Shown: piece after piece, positions 34,715 to 43,514 of the stretch
How the letters are laid out: each line of letters opens with the position of its first letter
Position numbering within the stretch: position 1 is the first letter of the stretch
Source: Sphingorhabdus contaminans
Lineage (GTDB): Bacteria; Pseudomonadota; Alphaproteobacteria; Sphingomonadales; Sphingomonadaceae
Assembly (NCBI RefSeq): GCF_007280415.1
Contig: NZ_VKKU01000002.1
Coordinates: forward strand, 620,001-684,000
Length of the DNA: 64,000 nucleotides
Direction: 5' to 3'
The notes under the pieces: generated by a model
The model's database searches: none
Told to the model about the DNA's origin: nothing
The model's input: only the letters and a program-made list of their open reading frames with translations
Made by a program: the position numbers and the translations under genes

Positions 34715-35205
34715 GGTTGGCCCGCCAATGCGACCAGCGCATCGCCATCGACGCGGAACGTCGTCCATTCATCCATCGGTTTGGCGCCCAATGCTTTGTA
34801 AAAGCGGATGGCAGGTTCGTTCCAGTCAAGCACCCACCATTCCAGCCGCGCGCAATCACGCTCGACCGCCAAACGCGCCAGGTGCTGAAGGAACGCTTTG
34901 CCAAGCCCTGCCCCCCGCGCTTCGGGCCGCACAAACAGGTCTTCCAGATAAATTCCGGGCTTTCCTTCAAAGGTCGAAAAATTGTGGAAGAACAATGCAA
35001 ATCCCTGGGCGGCGCCGTTGACTTCGCCTATCAGAACCTCCGCATAAGGCCGCTCTCTTGCGCTCCTGCCGAACAGCCGTTCGCCGAGAGCAGCTTCGTC
35101 AAAGCGGACTTCATGGGCCAACCGCTCATATTCCGCCAGATCGCGAATGAACTGGGCGATTAGTGGAAGGTCGGCGGGTGTCGCCATCCGGATTGCATGG
35201 TTCAT
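34711..35205 (-). CDS. GNAT-family N-acetyltransferase (SSAT-like)
   Basis: A 164-residue acetyltransferase. The acetyl-CoA-binding segment is VRPEARGAGLGKAFL (residues ~93-107) preceded by YLEDLFV, the usual diamine acetyltransferase arrangement, and LEWWVLDWNEPAIRFYKALGA follows. It most resembles spermidine/spermine or thialysine-type N-acetyltransferases, but the substrate is not established. I choose ATG 35205 (MNHAIRMATPADLPLI) because the alignment with the fold begins there. The stop overlaps the thioredoxin-like gene start by four bases. Confidence 0.85.
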   Translation of the reverse strand: MNHAIRMATPADLPLIAQFIRDLAEYERLAHEVRFDEAALGERLFGRSARERPYAEVLIGEVNGAAQGFALFFHNFSTFEGKPGIYLEDLFVRPEARGAGLGKAFLQHLARLAVERDCARLEWWVLDWNEPAIRFYKALGAKPMDEWTTFRVDGDALVALAGQP

Positions 35206-35215
35206 CTGCTTCACT

Positions 35216-36226
35216 TCACATCGATTGATGCTTGGCAATTGTTGCCGCATCCAGCCTTAGAAAACGCGCCGCATTATTATACAAAATGTTCCGCTTTTGC
35301 GCTTCGTTCAAAAAGGGCGCGTCCTTAATAATCTGAATACTGCGCTCAATAGTTTCAGGCCAAACCATCTGGTCCGACCCGAACATGATCCGTTCGCCAA
35401 AACCAGCGTCGACCAGCGACTGCAAATAACGGTAAAAAGTAGGTCGTGGCTGGGTGTAAACAATCACGCCGGTATCCACATAAACCTGCGGATGCGCGTA
35501 GAGGAGCGCCATCGTATCATCTAGGTAAGGAAAGCCGGCATGCATGATGTTCACCCGCAACTTGGGATGCTTTACAAGCACGTCCTCTAGCAAAGTCGGG
35601 TTCGAAAGCTTGGCGCGATAGCCACTTCCCGGGAAATACGCGATACCCGGCGCGCCGGGACCCATGTGGATTGCAACGGGCACATCATTCGCTTCAGCAG
35701 CTGCCCACAATTCCTTGAGCTGAGCGTCATTGGGAGCGATGCCTTCATATTGGAAACCGAGTTCGCCCAACACCGTAATGCCACCGCTTTTCTTTATGTC
35801 GGCCAATTCCTTGCCAAATTCTGTCGGAATGGGCAGGTCGGGCATCAGGCTGGGCATCACGCGATCCGGCGAAGCCGCCTTCCACGCCTGCAGCAATTTC
35901 ATTCGGCCACTGACTACGCCGATGACATTATGCTTTTCCATTACCGCAAGAGACCGGCGCATGACCTCTTCCGTCGTTTCTGGCGACCAGATAGGATCGG
36001 TGCAATTCGGTTTTTTGAACGTCCCTACAAACATGTCGAGAATAGTCTTGCTATTGTCCCATGTCGGCATCGGATTGAGCGGAGTGCACATCGCCAGTGG
36101 AGGCGGTCCCTGATCATCAGCGGCCAGCGCATGGACATGCATGTCAATTATCGGCTCGCGCGCCGCAACATTTCCTGCATAGCCAAGCAGTCCGGCAGCC
36201 ACCACGGCCGATAACTTCTTCTTCAT
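35216..36226 (-). CDS. exported amidohydrolase-family protein
   Basis: A 336-residue metal-dependent hydrolase of the amidohydrolase_2 (TIM-barrel) type. The signal peptide MKKKLSAVVAAGLLGYAGN, ending AAREP, indicates export. Metal ligands include H30 and H32 (IIDMHVHALA), a later HMGPGAPG, the MHAGFPYLDD strand and FGSDQMVWPE with the catalytic Asp. Related enzymes are decarboxylases or lactonases; periplasmic members are poorly characterised. The start at 36226 rests on the signal peptide. It lies between ispG and the GNAT gene on the same strand, with 10 bases to the GNAT start. Confidence 0.82.
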   Translation of the reverse strand: MKKKLSAVVAAGLLGYAGNVAAREPIIDMHVHALAADDQGPPPLAMCTPLNPMPTWDNSKTILDMFVGTFKKPNCTDPIWSPETTEEVMRRSLAVMEKHNVIGVVSGRMKLLQAWKAASPDRVMPSLMPDLPIPTEFGKELADIKKSGGITVLGELGFQYEGIAPNDAQLKELWAAAEANDVPVAIHMGPGAPGIAYFPGSGYRAKLSNPTLLEDVLVKHPKLRVNIMHAGFPYLDDTMALLYAHPQVYVDTGVIVYTQPRPTFYRYLQSLVDAGFGERIMFGSDQMVWPETIERSIQIIKDAPFLNEAQKRNILYNNAARFLRLDAATIAKHQSM

Positions 36227-36280
36227 AAACGCAAACTCCCCCGATTGAATTTCAGGGGATTGCACCTCGTCACCTGTGCG

Positions 36281-37420
36281 TCAAGCGGCCTTGCCGTGCA
36301 GTGAATCCATGCTGACGCTTGCCCCTGCGTCAATTTCCGCTGCCTTTGCTTCGACCAGCTTGACGATATGGCTGATCATGTCCGCATCCTCCACATGGTG
36401 GTCGGTTACCCCCGACAGATAAACCATATGCTTGCCATTGCCGCCGCCGGTAATACCGATGTCGGTTTCGCGTGCTTCACCCGGACCATTGACCACACAG
36501 CCCAAGACCGAAAGGCTCATCGGTGTCTTGATATGGCTGAGTGCATCTTCCAATTTCTGCACCGTGCGGATCACGTCGAAGCCCTGCCGCGCACAGCTAG
36601 GGCAGCTCACGACACGCACGCCACGTGTCCGCAGGCCGAGTGCTTTCAAAATTTCGTAGCCGACGCGCACTTCTTCTTCAGGTTCGGCCGACAGGCTGAC
36701 ACGGATGGTATCCCCAATTCCGGCCCACAGCAAATTGCCCAGACCTATGGAGGATTTGACCGTCCCGCCAATCAGACCGCCAGCTTCGGTAATGCCGAGA
36801 TGCAATGGACAGTCAACGGCTTCGGCAAGGCCCATATAGGCTGCCACCGCCAGAAACACATCGGATGCCTTTACCGCGACCTTATATTCGTGAAAGTCCC
36901 GGTCTTGCAGCAACTTGATATGATCGAGCGCGCTTTCGATCAGGGCTTCAGGGCACGGCTCACCATATTTTTCGAGCAGGTCCTTTTCCAGACTGCCTGC
37001 ATTGACGCCGATGCGGATGGCGCAACCATTTGCCTTGGCTGCGTTGACAACCTCGTTCACCCGCTCGGCCGAGCCTATATTTCCGGGGTTGATGCGCAGG
37101 CAGGCGGCACCTGCATCTGCCGCTTCAAGAGCCCGCTTATAATGGAAATGGATGTCGGCAACGATGGGAACCTGCGCGGCGCGCACAATCTGTTTCAGAG
37201 CCGCGGTGCTATCGACATCCGGGCAGGACACGCGAATGATGTCGGCACCTGCATCTTCGCAACGACGGATCTGGTCAATCGTTGCGGAAGCATCGCTGGT
37301 CAGCGTGTTGGTCATGGTCTGTACGGTGATGGGTGCATCCCCGCCAACAGGTACATTGCCGACCATGATCTGGCGGGACGTGCGGCGCGCAATATCGCGC
37401 CAGGGGCGTATCGAAGACAT
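36281..37420 (-). CDS. ispG: 4-hydroxy-3-methylbut-2-en-1-yl diphosphate synthase
   Basis: A 379-residue IspG (GcpE), the 4Fe-4S enzyme of the MEP isoprenoid pathway converting MEcPP to HMBPP. Substrate-barrel motifs include [30 protein letters not shown] and [10 protein letters not shown]. The Fe-S ligands sit in [13 protein letters not shown] and [14 protein letters not shown], with the conserved Glu provided by the latter. The start at 37420 ([13 protein letters not shown]) is chosen since upstream codons are not conserved in style. The intergenic space to the divergent PAP2 gene (37421-37527) must contain both promoters. Confidence 0.95.
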   Translation of the reverse strand: MSSIRPWRDIARRTSRQIMVGNVPVGGDAPITVQTMTNTLTSDASATIDQIRRCEDAGADIIRVSCPDVDSTAALKQIVRAAQVPIVADIHFHYKRALEAADAGAACLRINPGNIGSAERVNEVVNAAKANGCAIRIGVNAGSLEKDLLEKYGEPCPEALIESALDHIKLLQDRDFHEYKVAVKASDVFLAVAAYMGLAEAVDCPLHLGITEAGGLIGGTVKSSIGLGNLLWAGIGDTIRVSLSAEPEEEVRVGYEILKALGLRTRGVRVVSCPSCARQGFDVIRTVQKLEDALSHIKTPMSLSVLGCVVNGPGEARETDIGITGGGNGKHMVYLSGVTDHHVEDADMISHIVKLVEAKAAEIDAGASVSMDSLHGKAA

Positions 37421-37527
37421 GGCCTTGCCTATACTAGCCCCATTGCACCAACGCAATCAGGCTTCTCTGGCTTATAGGGAAATGCCTCTCTATAACCACA
37501 ACCGGGGTCATAATTGCGGAGCAAAAA

Positions 37528-38079
37528 ATGAAACATTCCCTTACCGCTTCACTCATTCTTGTTGCAGCCACAGTCGGACTTCCGTCCACAGCTCAGGCGA
37601 AAGATGAAGACGCCTGGGCGACGGCCAGTGACGTCGGCGTCTACGGCCTGACCGCCGTCGCGCTCGGCCTGCCGCTTATCAAGGGCGACGAACAGGGTGC
37701 CTTTCAGGCGGCAGGATCAATTGGTGCTGCCTTGCTGGTAACCACCGGTTTGAAAGAAACGTTCCCGGAATTGCGTCCTGACGGCAGCGACCGCAAAAGC
37801 TTCCCTTCCGGACATACCAGCCGTGCATTTGCGGCAGCGTCGACCATTTACAACCGTGAAGGCCCATCCGCCGGCATCCCCGCAATGGCAGTCGCCAGTT
37901 TTGTGGGTGTGGCCCGCGTACAGGCAGACAAGCATTTTTGGCATGATGTGCTCGTCGGTGCTGGAATTGGTATGGCATCAGGATTTCTGATCACGCGGCA
38001 ACGAAGCGAAAAGCAGGCCATGATAGTCCCGTGGGGCGACACCAAGAGTGCCGGCGTCAGTGTAGCGATGCGCTTCTAA
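37528..38079 (+). CDS. exported PAP2-family phosphatase
   Basis: A 183-residue small phosphatidic-acid-phosphatase-fold protein. The three PAP2 motifs are all visible: K76...R83-P84 (KETFPELRP), S94-G95-H96 (FPSGHTS) and R130...H136...D140 (RVQADKHFWHD). The N terminus (MKHSLTASLILVAATVGLPS, then TAQA) is a signal peptide. It probably removes phosphate from lipids or from periplasmic phosphate esters. It is followed after 26 bases by an exported asparaginase on the same strand; both may be part of an envelope-turnover group with the downstream nuclease. Confidence 0.88.
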   Translation: MKHSLTASLILVAATVGLPSTAQAKDEDAWATASDVGVYGLTAVALGLPLIKGDEQGAFQAAGSIGAALLVTTGLKETFPELRPDGSDRKSFPSGHTSRAFAAASTIYNREGPSAGIPAMAVASFVGVARVQADKHFWHDVLVGAGIGMASGFLITRQRSEKQAMIVPWGDTKSAGVSVAMRF

Positions 38080-38105
38080 ACCTTGTCCACATAAGAGGGT
38101 CAAAA

Positions 38106-39137
38106 ATGCGTCCTTTTTTCAGTTCAATATGGTTGCTTTTGATACTATCTCTCGGCACATCGCTTGCCGCCCATCCCGGTGCGCATACCCATGATCAAAA
38201 GGACAAAAAAGTGGCTGACAAAAGCTGGACCCTCGTAATTCATGGCGGCGCAGGCAGCATGACCCGTGGCAAGTTATCCGCTGAACAGGATGGTGCTGCG
38301 CGCGCAGGCCTTACCAAAGCGCTGGAAGCAGGTTCTGCCATTTTAAAGGAGGGAGGCAGTGCAATGGATGCGGTGAGCGCTGCGATCATGGTGCTGGAAG
38401 ATGACGAGCATTTCAACGCGGGTCGCGGCGCGGTCTTCACCTATAAGGGCGTGAACGAACTCGACGCGTCCATCATGGATGGAAAGACTCTCGGCGCAGG
38501 CGCAGTAACCGGGGCGCGCTACACCAAAAATCCGATCCTTCTCGCCCGCGCGGTGATGGAAAAAAGCCCGCATGTGATGTTAAGCCGTGAAGGGGCGGAT
38601 GAATTCAGCCGTGAGCAAGGTCTGGAACAGGTAAATCCGGATTACTTTGCGACGCCCGAACGCTGGCGCCAGTTGGAAGAGTTGAAAGCGAAGAAACTGG
38701 GTTGGTATGATGTCGACCTGAAATATGGAACAGTTGGTGCCGTTGCCGTTGATAGCGAAGGCAATGTCGCGGCGGGGACATCGACGGGCGGACTGACCGG
38801 CAAACGCTGGGGACGGATCGGCGATAGTCCGGTCATCGGTGCAGGCAATTATGCCGACAACCGCGCTTGCGGGGTTTCTGCAACAGGGGCTGGCGAGTTC
38901 TTCATCCGGTTGGGCGTGGCGCATGAAATCTGTGCGCGGATGCGTATGCTGGGCGAAGATGCGAAAACGGCATCGAACCATGTCATCAAGGAACTGGGAT
39001 TACTGGGCGGGACCGGGGGCGTTATCGTCACGGCGCCCGACGGCACGGCAACCTTCGCGTTCAATACGCCCGGCATGTATCGCGGGAAAGCGACCAGCAA
39101 AGGGGAAAAGTCGGTCGCGATATATGGGGATGAATGA
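38106..39137 (+). CDS. exported isoaspartyl peptidase / plant-type L-asparaginase
   Basis: A 343-residue Ntn-hydrolase of the asparaginase-2 family. The precursor is cut before the catalytic Thr, here T209 in YGTVGAVAVD, giving two subunits. Other landmarks are IHGGAGS, GGSAMDAVSAAI, FNAGRGAVFT and NELDASIMDG. The N terminus has a hydrophobic signal (FFSSIWLLLILSLGTSLAA) followed by a His-rich spacer HPGAHTHDQKDK, so it is exported. The start at 38106 is set by the signal peptide. The activity is likely release of Asp from isoaspartyl dipeptides or from asparagine in the periplasm. Confidence 0.9.
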   Translation: MRPFFSSIWLLLILSLGTSLAAHPGAHTHDQKDKKVADKSWTLVIHGGAGSMTRGKLSAEQDGAARAGLTKALEAGSAILKEGGSAMDAVSAAIMVLEDDEHFNAGRGAVFTYKGVNELDASIMDGKTLGAGAVTGARYTKNPILLARAVMEKSPHVMLSREGADEFSREQGLEQVNPDYFATPERWRQLEELKAKKLGWYDVDLKYGTVGAVAVDSEGNVAAGTSTGGLTGKRWGRIGDSPVIGAGNYADNRACGVSATGAGEFFIRLGVAHEICARMRMLGEDAKTASNHVIKELGLLGGTGGVIVTAPDGTATFAFNTPGMYRGKATSKGEKSVAIYGDE

Positions 39138-39183
39138 AGGATAAGGCTTTCCTTTTCAGGCAGCCACCGCTTTAGCAGCGCAT

Positions 39184-40020
39184 ATGAATCGCCTTTTCGC
39201 TGCCCTTTTTGTCCTGATCATCCCCATCGCCCCGGTTCAGGCATATTGGGAATATGGGCATGAGACGGTCGCGCAAATTGCCGAAGCAAATATGTCGCAA
39301 AATGCGCGTGGTGCCGTTCGGCAACTGCTGCGCGCTGCGCCTTTATTGGGAACACCCCAATGCTCTTTGCGGGATATGAAAGATTTGAGCGTCTGGGCGG
39401 ATTGCATCAAGGGTGACCGGGTGCGGTGGGGCTATACCAACAGCTGGCATTACCAGAATGTCGATATCTGCAAGCCATTCGACCTTAAGAGCGCGTGCGC
39501 GGACGGCAATTGTGTTTCGGCGCAGATTGATCGCAATGTTGCTCTTCTCAAGAATCGGGCGCTGCCAAGGCATGTCCGGCTGGAGGCGCTGGCTTTTCTG
39601 ATCCATTTTGTTGGCGATTTGCATCAACCCTTGCATGCGGGTGACCATGATGACCGGGGCGGGAACGACCTCAAGGCGAGTTACGGAATTATGCCAGGTT
39701 ACAATCTCCATTCCATCTGGGATGGGCTTCTCGCCGATCGTGCCTTGTCTGCCGCGCCTGCACTTGTCCGGAAATTCCCCGCGGATGAAAAAGCGAAGAT
39801 GACGGCAGGAACAACGCGTGACTGGAGTATGGAGAATTGGGCCGTATCGCGCGATATCGCCTATCGCCGCGCGGTCGACGGAGATCCGTGTGGTGCCAAG
39901 CCGCAAGGGCCTGTCACAATTGACGAAGCCGATGTGGCTGCTTCCCGCGCGACGTTGCGCCTTCAGGTTGAACGGGGCGGATTGCGTTTGGCGCGCTTGC
40001 TTGAAGAGGCATTATCCTGA
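39184..40020 (+). CDS. exported S1/P1-type nuclease
   Basis: A 278-residue zinc-dependent nuclease/3'-nucleotidase-like protein of the S1/P1 family. The signal peptide ends at ...PVQA and the mature protein begins YWEYGHE, placing the metal-binding Trp and His (W22, H26) near the N terminus. Further ligands are in NSWHYQNVD, LIHFVGDLHQPLHAG (H...D...H) and HDDRGGND with NLHSIWD. All three-zinc motifs appear intact. It probably degrades extracellular single-stranded nucleic acids for phosphate or nucleoside scavenging, in keeping with the neighbouring PAP2 gene. It converges on the EreA-like gene with a nine-base gap. Confidence 0.92.
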   Translation: MNRLFAALFVLIIPIAPVQAYWEYGHETVAQIAEANMSQNARGAVRQLLRAAPLLGTPQCSLRDMKDLSVWADCIKGDRVRWGYTNSWHYQNVDICKPFDLKSACADGNCVSAQIDRNVALLKNRALPRHVRLEALAFLIHFVGDLHQPLHAGDHDDRGGNDLKASYGIMPGYNLHSIWDGLLADRALSAAPALVRKFPADEKAKMTAGTTRDWSMENWAVSRDIAYRRAVDGDPCGAKPQGPVTIDEADVAASRATLRLQVERGGLRLARLLEEALS

Positions 40021-40029
40021 CACAAGGAA

Positions 40030-41283
40030 TCAAGGTTGCCAGTCTTCAAAATGGGTCGCAGGCTTTGCATCGCGTGTGGTGACCAGATAATCGAAGCCAT
40101 TCAGGACAAAACGCGCCAATTCCGGCAGATCGCGTTTCTGCTTTCCCGAAAGGCGAAGACGGATCGCTGTCAACGGGATCACGACATGGCCAGTAGCCGG
40201 CAGAGCATCCACTGATATCCCTGCCGCGGCCAATAGAGCGCCCATCCCCTCATCTTCATACGGCTTGACGGCAGTCACCCGGGTTTCGGACGGGGCTATC
40301 GACCGGACAGAACCGGCAACCGGAATGAAAGCAATGTGAAGCGATTTTTTTCCATTGGCGGCGGCAAGACCAGGCAGCAGGGATCCGAGGTCATAAATAC
40401 CAACAGGGGTGGTCCCCCGGCCGAGATGATTAGCCCCCATCTTCAACAGCACCTTGGGTGCACGCCCGGATTTCTTGTAGTTTTCCAGAAAATAGTGCTG
40501 CATCAGCGCGCTGCGGAGCTCGTTCGACACGGCATAGGAACCACTGTTGTTCAGTTGGTAGATTTTTGCGCTGGCCGCGAGTGCTTCTACGAGGCTGAGC
40601 GCTGCCTTGTCGCCAGCAAATGCTTTGGATAACGCGCCAAAATCGTCTGCATTGGCTTTTGCCAGCCAGGCGTCATCGAAAGCAAGCTTGCCCAGTGCAA
40701 TTCTATCGGCTTCCGAAATGCCCAACATTCTGTTGCGGACGGCCTCGTCCTTCGTGCGCCGGGATAGGCCTTCCAACAGGATCATTGGCGCGCCCATAAA
40801 TTCCTGATCGATACCCCAAAGGCGCGATGTGCCATTGGCCTCAATGAACCCGGCGGCAAGAGCCGCGTCTTCAACATTGCTTGTAAAAGGCATGGCAAGC
40901 CCCTTGCCTTTCAGGGCGGCCCCTACCTTCTTCAGGCCATTTGATGTCGTGATGCCGGAAAAATGGTTGCCGAGCCATTCGGCACTGAAGGGTCCTATTT
41001 CCGCTGCATGGTAAACTGACCCACCATGACGCTCCATGTCCGCGGCCAACGCTTGTGCCAATATCGGTGCATCAGCAAAGCCATGGTCCTCACCCAAGGC
41101 AACAAACTGCGCATCGTCCAGATCATTCCTGATCCGTTCACCACCCGGCCCGGAAAGCCCGCTCTGCGCAAAGGTCAGGGGTAAAATCTCTACCGGAGGA
41201 ATAGCGCTATCGGGTGCGGACGCCGACAAAGGAAGGGCTGTAATGAGCAAAGCCCCCATCGCGACCAGAGCCTTCTTTAACAA
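40030..41283 (-). CDS. exported EreA/TraB-like protein
   Basis: A 417-residue protein with a signal peptide (KKALVAMGALLITALPLSAS). The mature part starts with a segment like that of erythromycin-esterase and TraB/ChaN-type folds: FVALGEDHGFADAPILAQAL and HAAEIGPFSAEWLG, then LWGIDQEFMG. Homologues of this kind in sphingomonads are mostly unannotated. A hydrolase activity is plausible from the His/Glu motifs but not proven, and macrolide resistance should not be inferred. The start is a TTG at 41283, with GGGAGAGG five bases upstream, preferred to an ATG at 41322, which lacks a binding site and would give a longer, non-signal-like N terminus. Confidence 0.6.
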   Translation of the reverse strand: MLKKALVAMGALLITALPLSASAPDSAIPPVEILPLTFAQSGLSGPGGERIRNDLDDAQFVALGEDHGFADAPILAQALAADMERHGGSVYHAAEIGPFSAEWLGNHFSGITTSNGLKKVGAALKGKGLAMPFTSNVEDAALAAGFIEANGTSRLWGIDQEFMGAPMILLEGLSRRTKDEAVRNRMLGISEADRIALGKLAFDDAWLAKANADDFGALSKAFAGDKAALSLVEALAASAKIYQLNNSGSYAVSNELRSALMQHYFLENYKKSGRAPKVLLKMGANHLGRGTTPVGIYDLGSLLPGLAAANGKKSLHIAFIPVAGSVRSIAPSETRVTAVKPYEDEGMGALLAAAGISVDALPATGHVVIPLTAIRLRLSGKQKRDLPELARFVLNGFDYLVTTRDAKPATHFEDWQP

Positions 41284-41441
41284 TATACCTCTCCCAGATG
41301 CATTTCGCTGTGTATTATACATATAATACAGCTTGGCGCAATCTGAATAAAATGTTTGTATTGAAGAGGCGAAAGCAGGTTAACTGGTACCTGAATCAGG
41401 AAGTTTGGCGGACGAATATCATCCGTAGCGAGAGGCACCGC

Positions 41442-42962
41442 ATGAGTTGGAAAAAAGAAGTCGAAGATATCCGTCGCCGGGGGGAGCTTGCCGAAAATAT
41501 GGGTGGCGCAGAAAAGGTGGCGCGCCAACATGGGCAGGGAAAACTGGATGCGCGCGAGCGGATCAGAAGGTTGCTCGACTCCGACAGTTTTCGCGAGATA
41601 GGAAAGATTGCCGGACGCGGCAGCTATGATGAAAAAGGCGAACTGACCGATTTCGCCGCATCAAATTTTATCTTCGGACGTGGACGGATCGATGGACGAC
41701 CAGTCGTCGCAACAGCGGACGACTTCACGGTCCGGGGCGGGGCAGCCGATGCCGCCCTGCACCGAAAATTTATACAGGCCGAGAAGATGGCGCACGAGAT
41801 GCGTCTGCCCCTCATCCGCATGATCGACGGTACGGGAGGGGGCGGTTCGGTCAAAAGCCTCGAGGATATGGGTTTCACCTATGTGCCGGTAACCCCGGGT
41901 TGGGAAGATATTGTTACCAATCTTGAAACCGTACCCGTTGTCGCGCTGGCGCTTGGTCCCACTGCAGGAATGGGTGCGGCGCGTACGGTAGCCAGCCATT
42001 ATTCGATCATGGTCAAGGGTCTGTCCCAGCTATTTGCTGCAGGGCCCGTGGTAGCCGCCCAGATCGGCGAAGAGCTGTCCAAAGAGGAACTTGGCGGGTC
42101 AGAGATCCATACCCGCAATGGCGTTGTCGACGAGGAGGTCGCGAACGAGAATGAAGCGTTCGCCTTTGCCCGCCGCTTTCTGTCCTATCTGCCATCCTCG
42201 ATCGATCGTCTCGCCGAACGGTCGGTCTGCACCGATCGAGTTGAACGACGGGAGGAGAAATTGCTGTCCATCGTGCCGCGCGATGAAAAGCAGGTCTATT
42301 CCATGCGCGCAGTCATGAATGCCGTGTTCGATGCAGACAGCGTGTTTGAAATGGGCAAACGCTGGGGACGCGCCGCGATCACCGCCTTCGCGCGGCTGGA
42401 CGGCTGGCCGGTTGCGGTGCTGGCGTCCGATCCAACCTTTCTCGGTGGATCATGGGAAGCGCTGACCAGCCAGAAAGTGAAGCGCTTCGTCGAACTGGCC
42501 GAACGCTTCCGATTGCCGGTCGTCCATCTCGTCGACAATCCCGGATTTATGATCGGGCTGGAGGCCGAACGCTCCGGCACCATCCGTTTTGGCGTCGAAG
42601 CGATGAACGCAGTCTATAAGGCGAAGATTCCCTGGGCGTCGGTCATCATCCGCCGCGCTTATGGCATTGCGGGCAGCGCGATGTCGAACGGAGAGCGTTT
42701 CCAATACCGTTTCGCCTGGCCATCGGGCGACTGGGGCAGCCTGCCCATCGCCGGCGGGCTGGAGGCGGCGTATAAATCGGAAATAGCCGCATCCGCAGAC
42801 CCCGTCGCCAAACTTGCCGAGATCAAGGCGCGGCTCAACGCGGTGACGTCCCCGTTCCGGACAGCCGAGAAATTCAATGTCGAGGATATCATCGACCCGC
42901 GCGACACCCGGCCATTACTGTGCGAATTTGCCGATCTGGCGTGGCGCCGGTTAGGGGCGTGA
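41442..42962 (+). CDS. acyl-CoA carboxyltransferase subunit (orphan)
   Basis: A 506-residue carboxyltransferase of the PCCB/MCCB/AccD5 type, with two crotonase-fold halves. N-terminal: ENMGGAEKVARQHGQGKLDARERI and ADDFTVRGGAADAALHRKFIQA; C-terminal: FLGGSWEALTSQKVKRFVELA and LVDNPGFMIG with GIAGSAMSNGERF. It transfers a carboxyl group from biotin to an acyl-CoA, but the biotin carboxylase/BCCP subunit is not adjacent. It is longer than AccD and somewhat divergent, so substrate assignment is open. The start at 41442 (MSWKKEVEDI) is chosen because the upstream frame is not protein-like. Confidence 0.85.
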   Translation: MSWKKEVEDIRRRGELAENMGGAEKVARQHGQGKLDARERIRRLLDSDSFREIGKIAGRGSYDEKGELTDFAASNFIFGRGRIDGRPVVATADDFTVRGGAADAALHRKFIQAEKMAHEMRLPLIRMIDGTGGGGSVKSLEDMGFTYVPVTPGWEDIVTNLETVPVVALALGPTAGMGAARTVASHYSIMVKGLSQLFAAGPVVAAQIGEELSKEELGGSEIHTRNGVVDEEVANENEAFAFARRFLSYLPSSIDRLAERSVCTDRVERREEKLLSIVPRDEKQVYSMRAVMNAVFDADSVFEMGKRWGRAAITAFARLDGWPVAVLASDPTFLGGSWEALTSQKVKRFVELAERFRLPVVHLVDNPGFMIGLEAERSGTIRFGVEAMNAVYKAKIPWASVIIRRAYGIAGSAMSNGERFQYRFAWPSGDWGSLPIAGGLEAAYKSEIAASADPVAKLAEIKARLNAVTSPFRTAEKFNVEDIIDPRDTRPLLCEFADLAWRRLGA

Positions 42963-42977
42963 CAACTGAGCGGTGGG

Positions 42978-43232
42978 TCAATCCCTGCCGTTACGCCATT
43001 TCCAGCCGCCTTCTGTACGGGCCGCATAAATTGGCATTGGTCCAAATGCGACCACCAAAATAAGAGGCACCATGACAAGCGGACGGTCCGCCAGCAGGAG
43101 CGCGATGCCCAAAAGAACCGCCATATGGGAAAGCAGAAGCACCCATCCCTGCCATTTGAACGGAAGCCCCGCGCCATATCCAAAACGCTTGGCCCGGAAC
43201 CAGGGTCCTTTGTCCATGAAATGATGCAGCAT
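42978..43232 (-). CDS. small two-helix membrane protein
   Basis: An 84-residue protein with an N-terminal FRAKRFGYGAGLPFKWQGW segment and two hydrophobic helices (residues ~32-50 and ~54-71), ending in a basic tail. I do not recognise a named family, though small proteins with a YGYG...WQGW start are common in sphingomonads. Start 43232 is chosen because AAAGG lies eight bases upstream; a longer frame begins at 43280. Third gene of a leftward unit with SPFH and RHH genes; its stop is 15 bases from the end of the convergent carboxyltransferase gene. Confidence 0.6.
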   Translation of the reverse strand: MLHHFMDKGPWFRAKRFGYGAGLPFKWQGWVLLLSHMAVLLGIALLLADRPLVMVPLILVVAFGPMPIYAARTEGGWKWRNGRD

Positions 43233-43300
43233 TGTCTCAGCCTTTCTTCCGGCCCCGTCATCGGGGGCGCAGATCGCCATTTGTTACACCCAAGCTTGTT

Positions 43301-43504
43301 CTAATCCGCTTCCTTGCGCGGCCGTCCGCGCTTGGGTGTCTCACTCATCCCGACCTTGATACCACGCCGTGCCAGTGCCTCGCGCAGCAACACTTCAATT
43401 TGGGCATTGGCGCTCCGCAAATCCGCCGCCGCAATCCGCTCGACCGCCGCAAAAAGTGCGGGGTCGATGCGAAGCGGAAAGGCTTTTTTTGGAGGAGCGC
43501 CCAA
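43301..43504 (-). CDS. Arc-type ribbon-helix-helix DNA-binding protein
   Basis: A 67-residue regulator. KKAFPLRIDPALFAAVERIA is the beta-strand and first helix of an Arc/MetJ-type RHH, followed by NAQIEVLLREALARRG. The tail KRGRPRKEAD is an AT-hook-like basic motif. It is directly downstream of an SPFH gene (10-base gap) and probably autoregulates the unit; the candidate operator is the palindrome at 44433-44454. It is not obviously an antitoxin, as no toxin-like gene adjoins it. Pairing of Arc-like proteins with SPFH genes recurs in several bacteria. Confidence 0.85.
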   Translation of the reverse strand: MGAPPKKAFPLRIDPALFAAVERIAAADLRSANAQIEVLLREALARRGIKVGMSETPKRGRPRKEAD

Positions 43505-43514
43505 ACCGTTATCC

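Noticed and set aside
36368-37477. A 369-codon plus-strand frame antisense to ispG
   Set aside because: Antisense to a gene with all catalytic motifs; Cys/His-rich shadow composition and no ribosome binding site.
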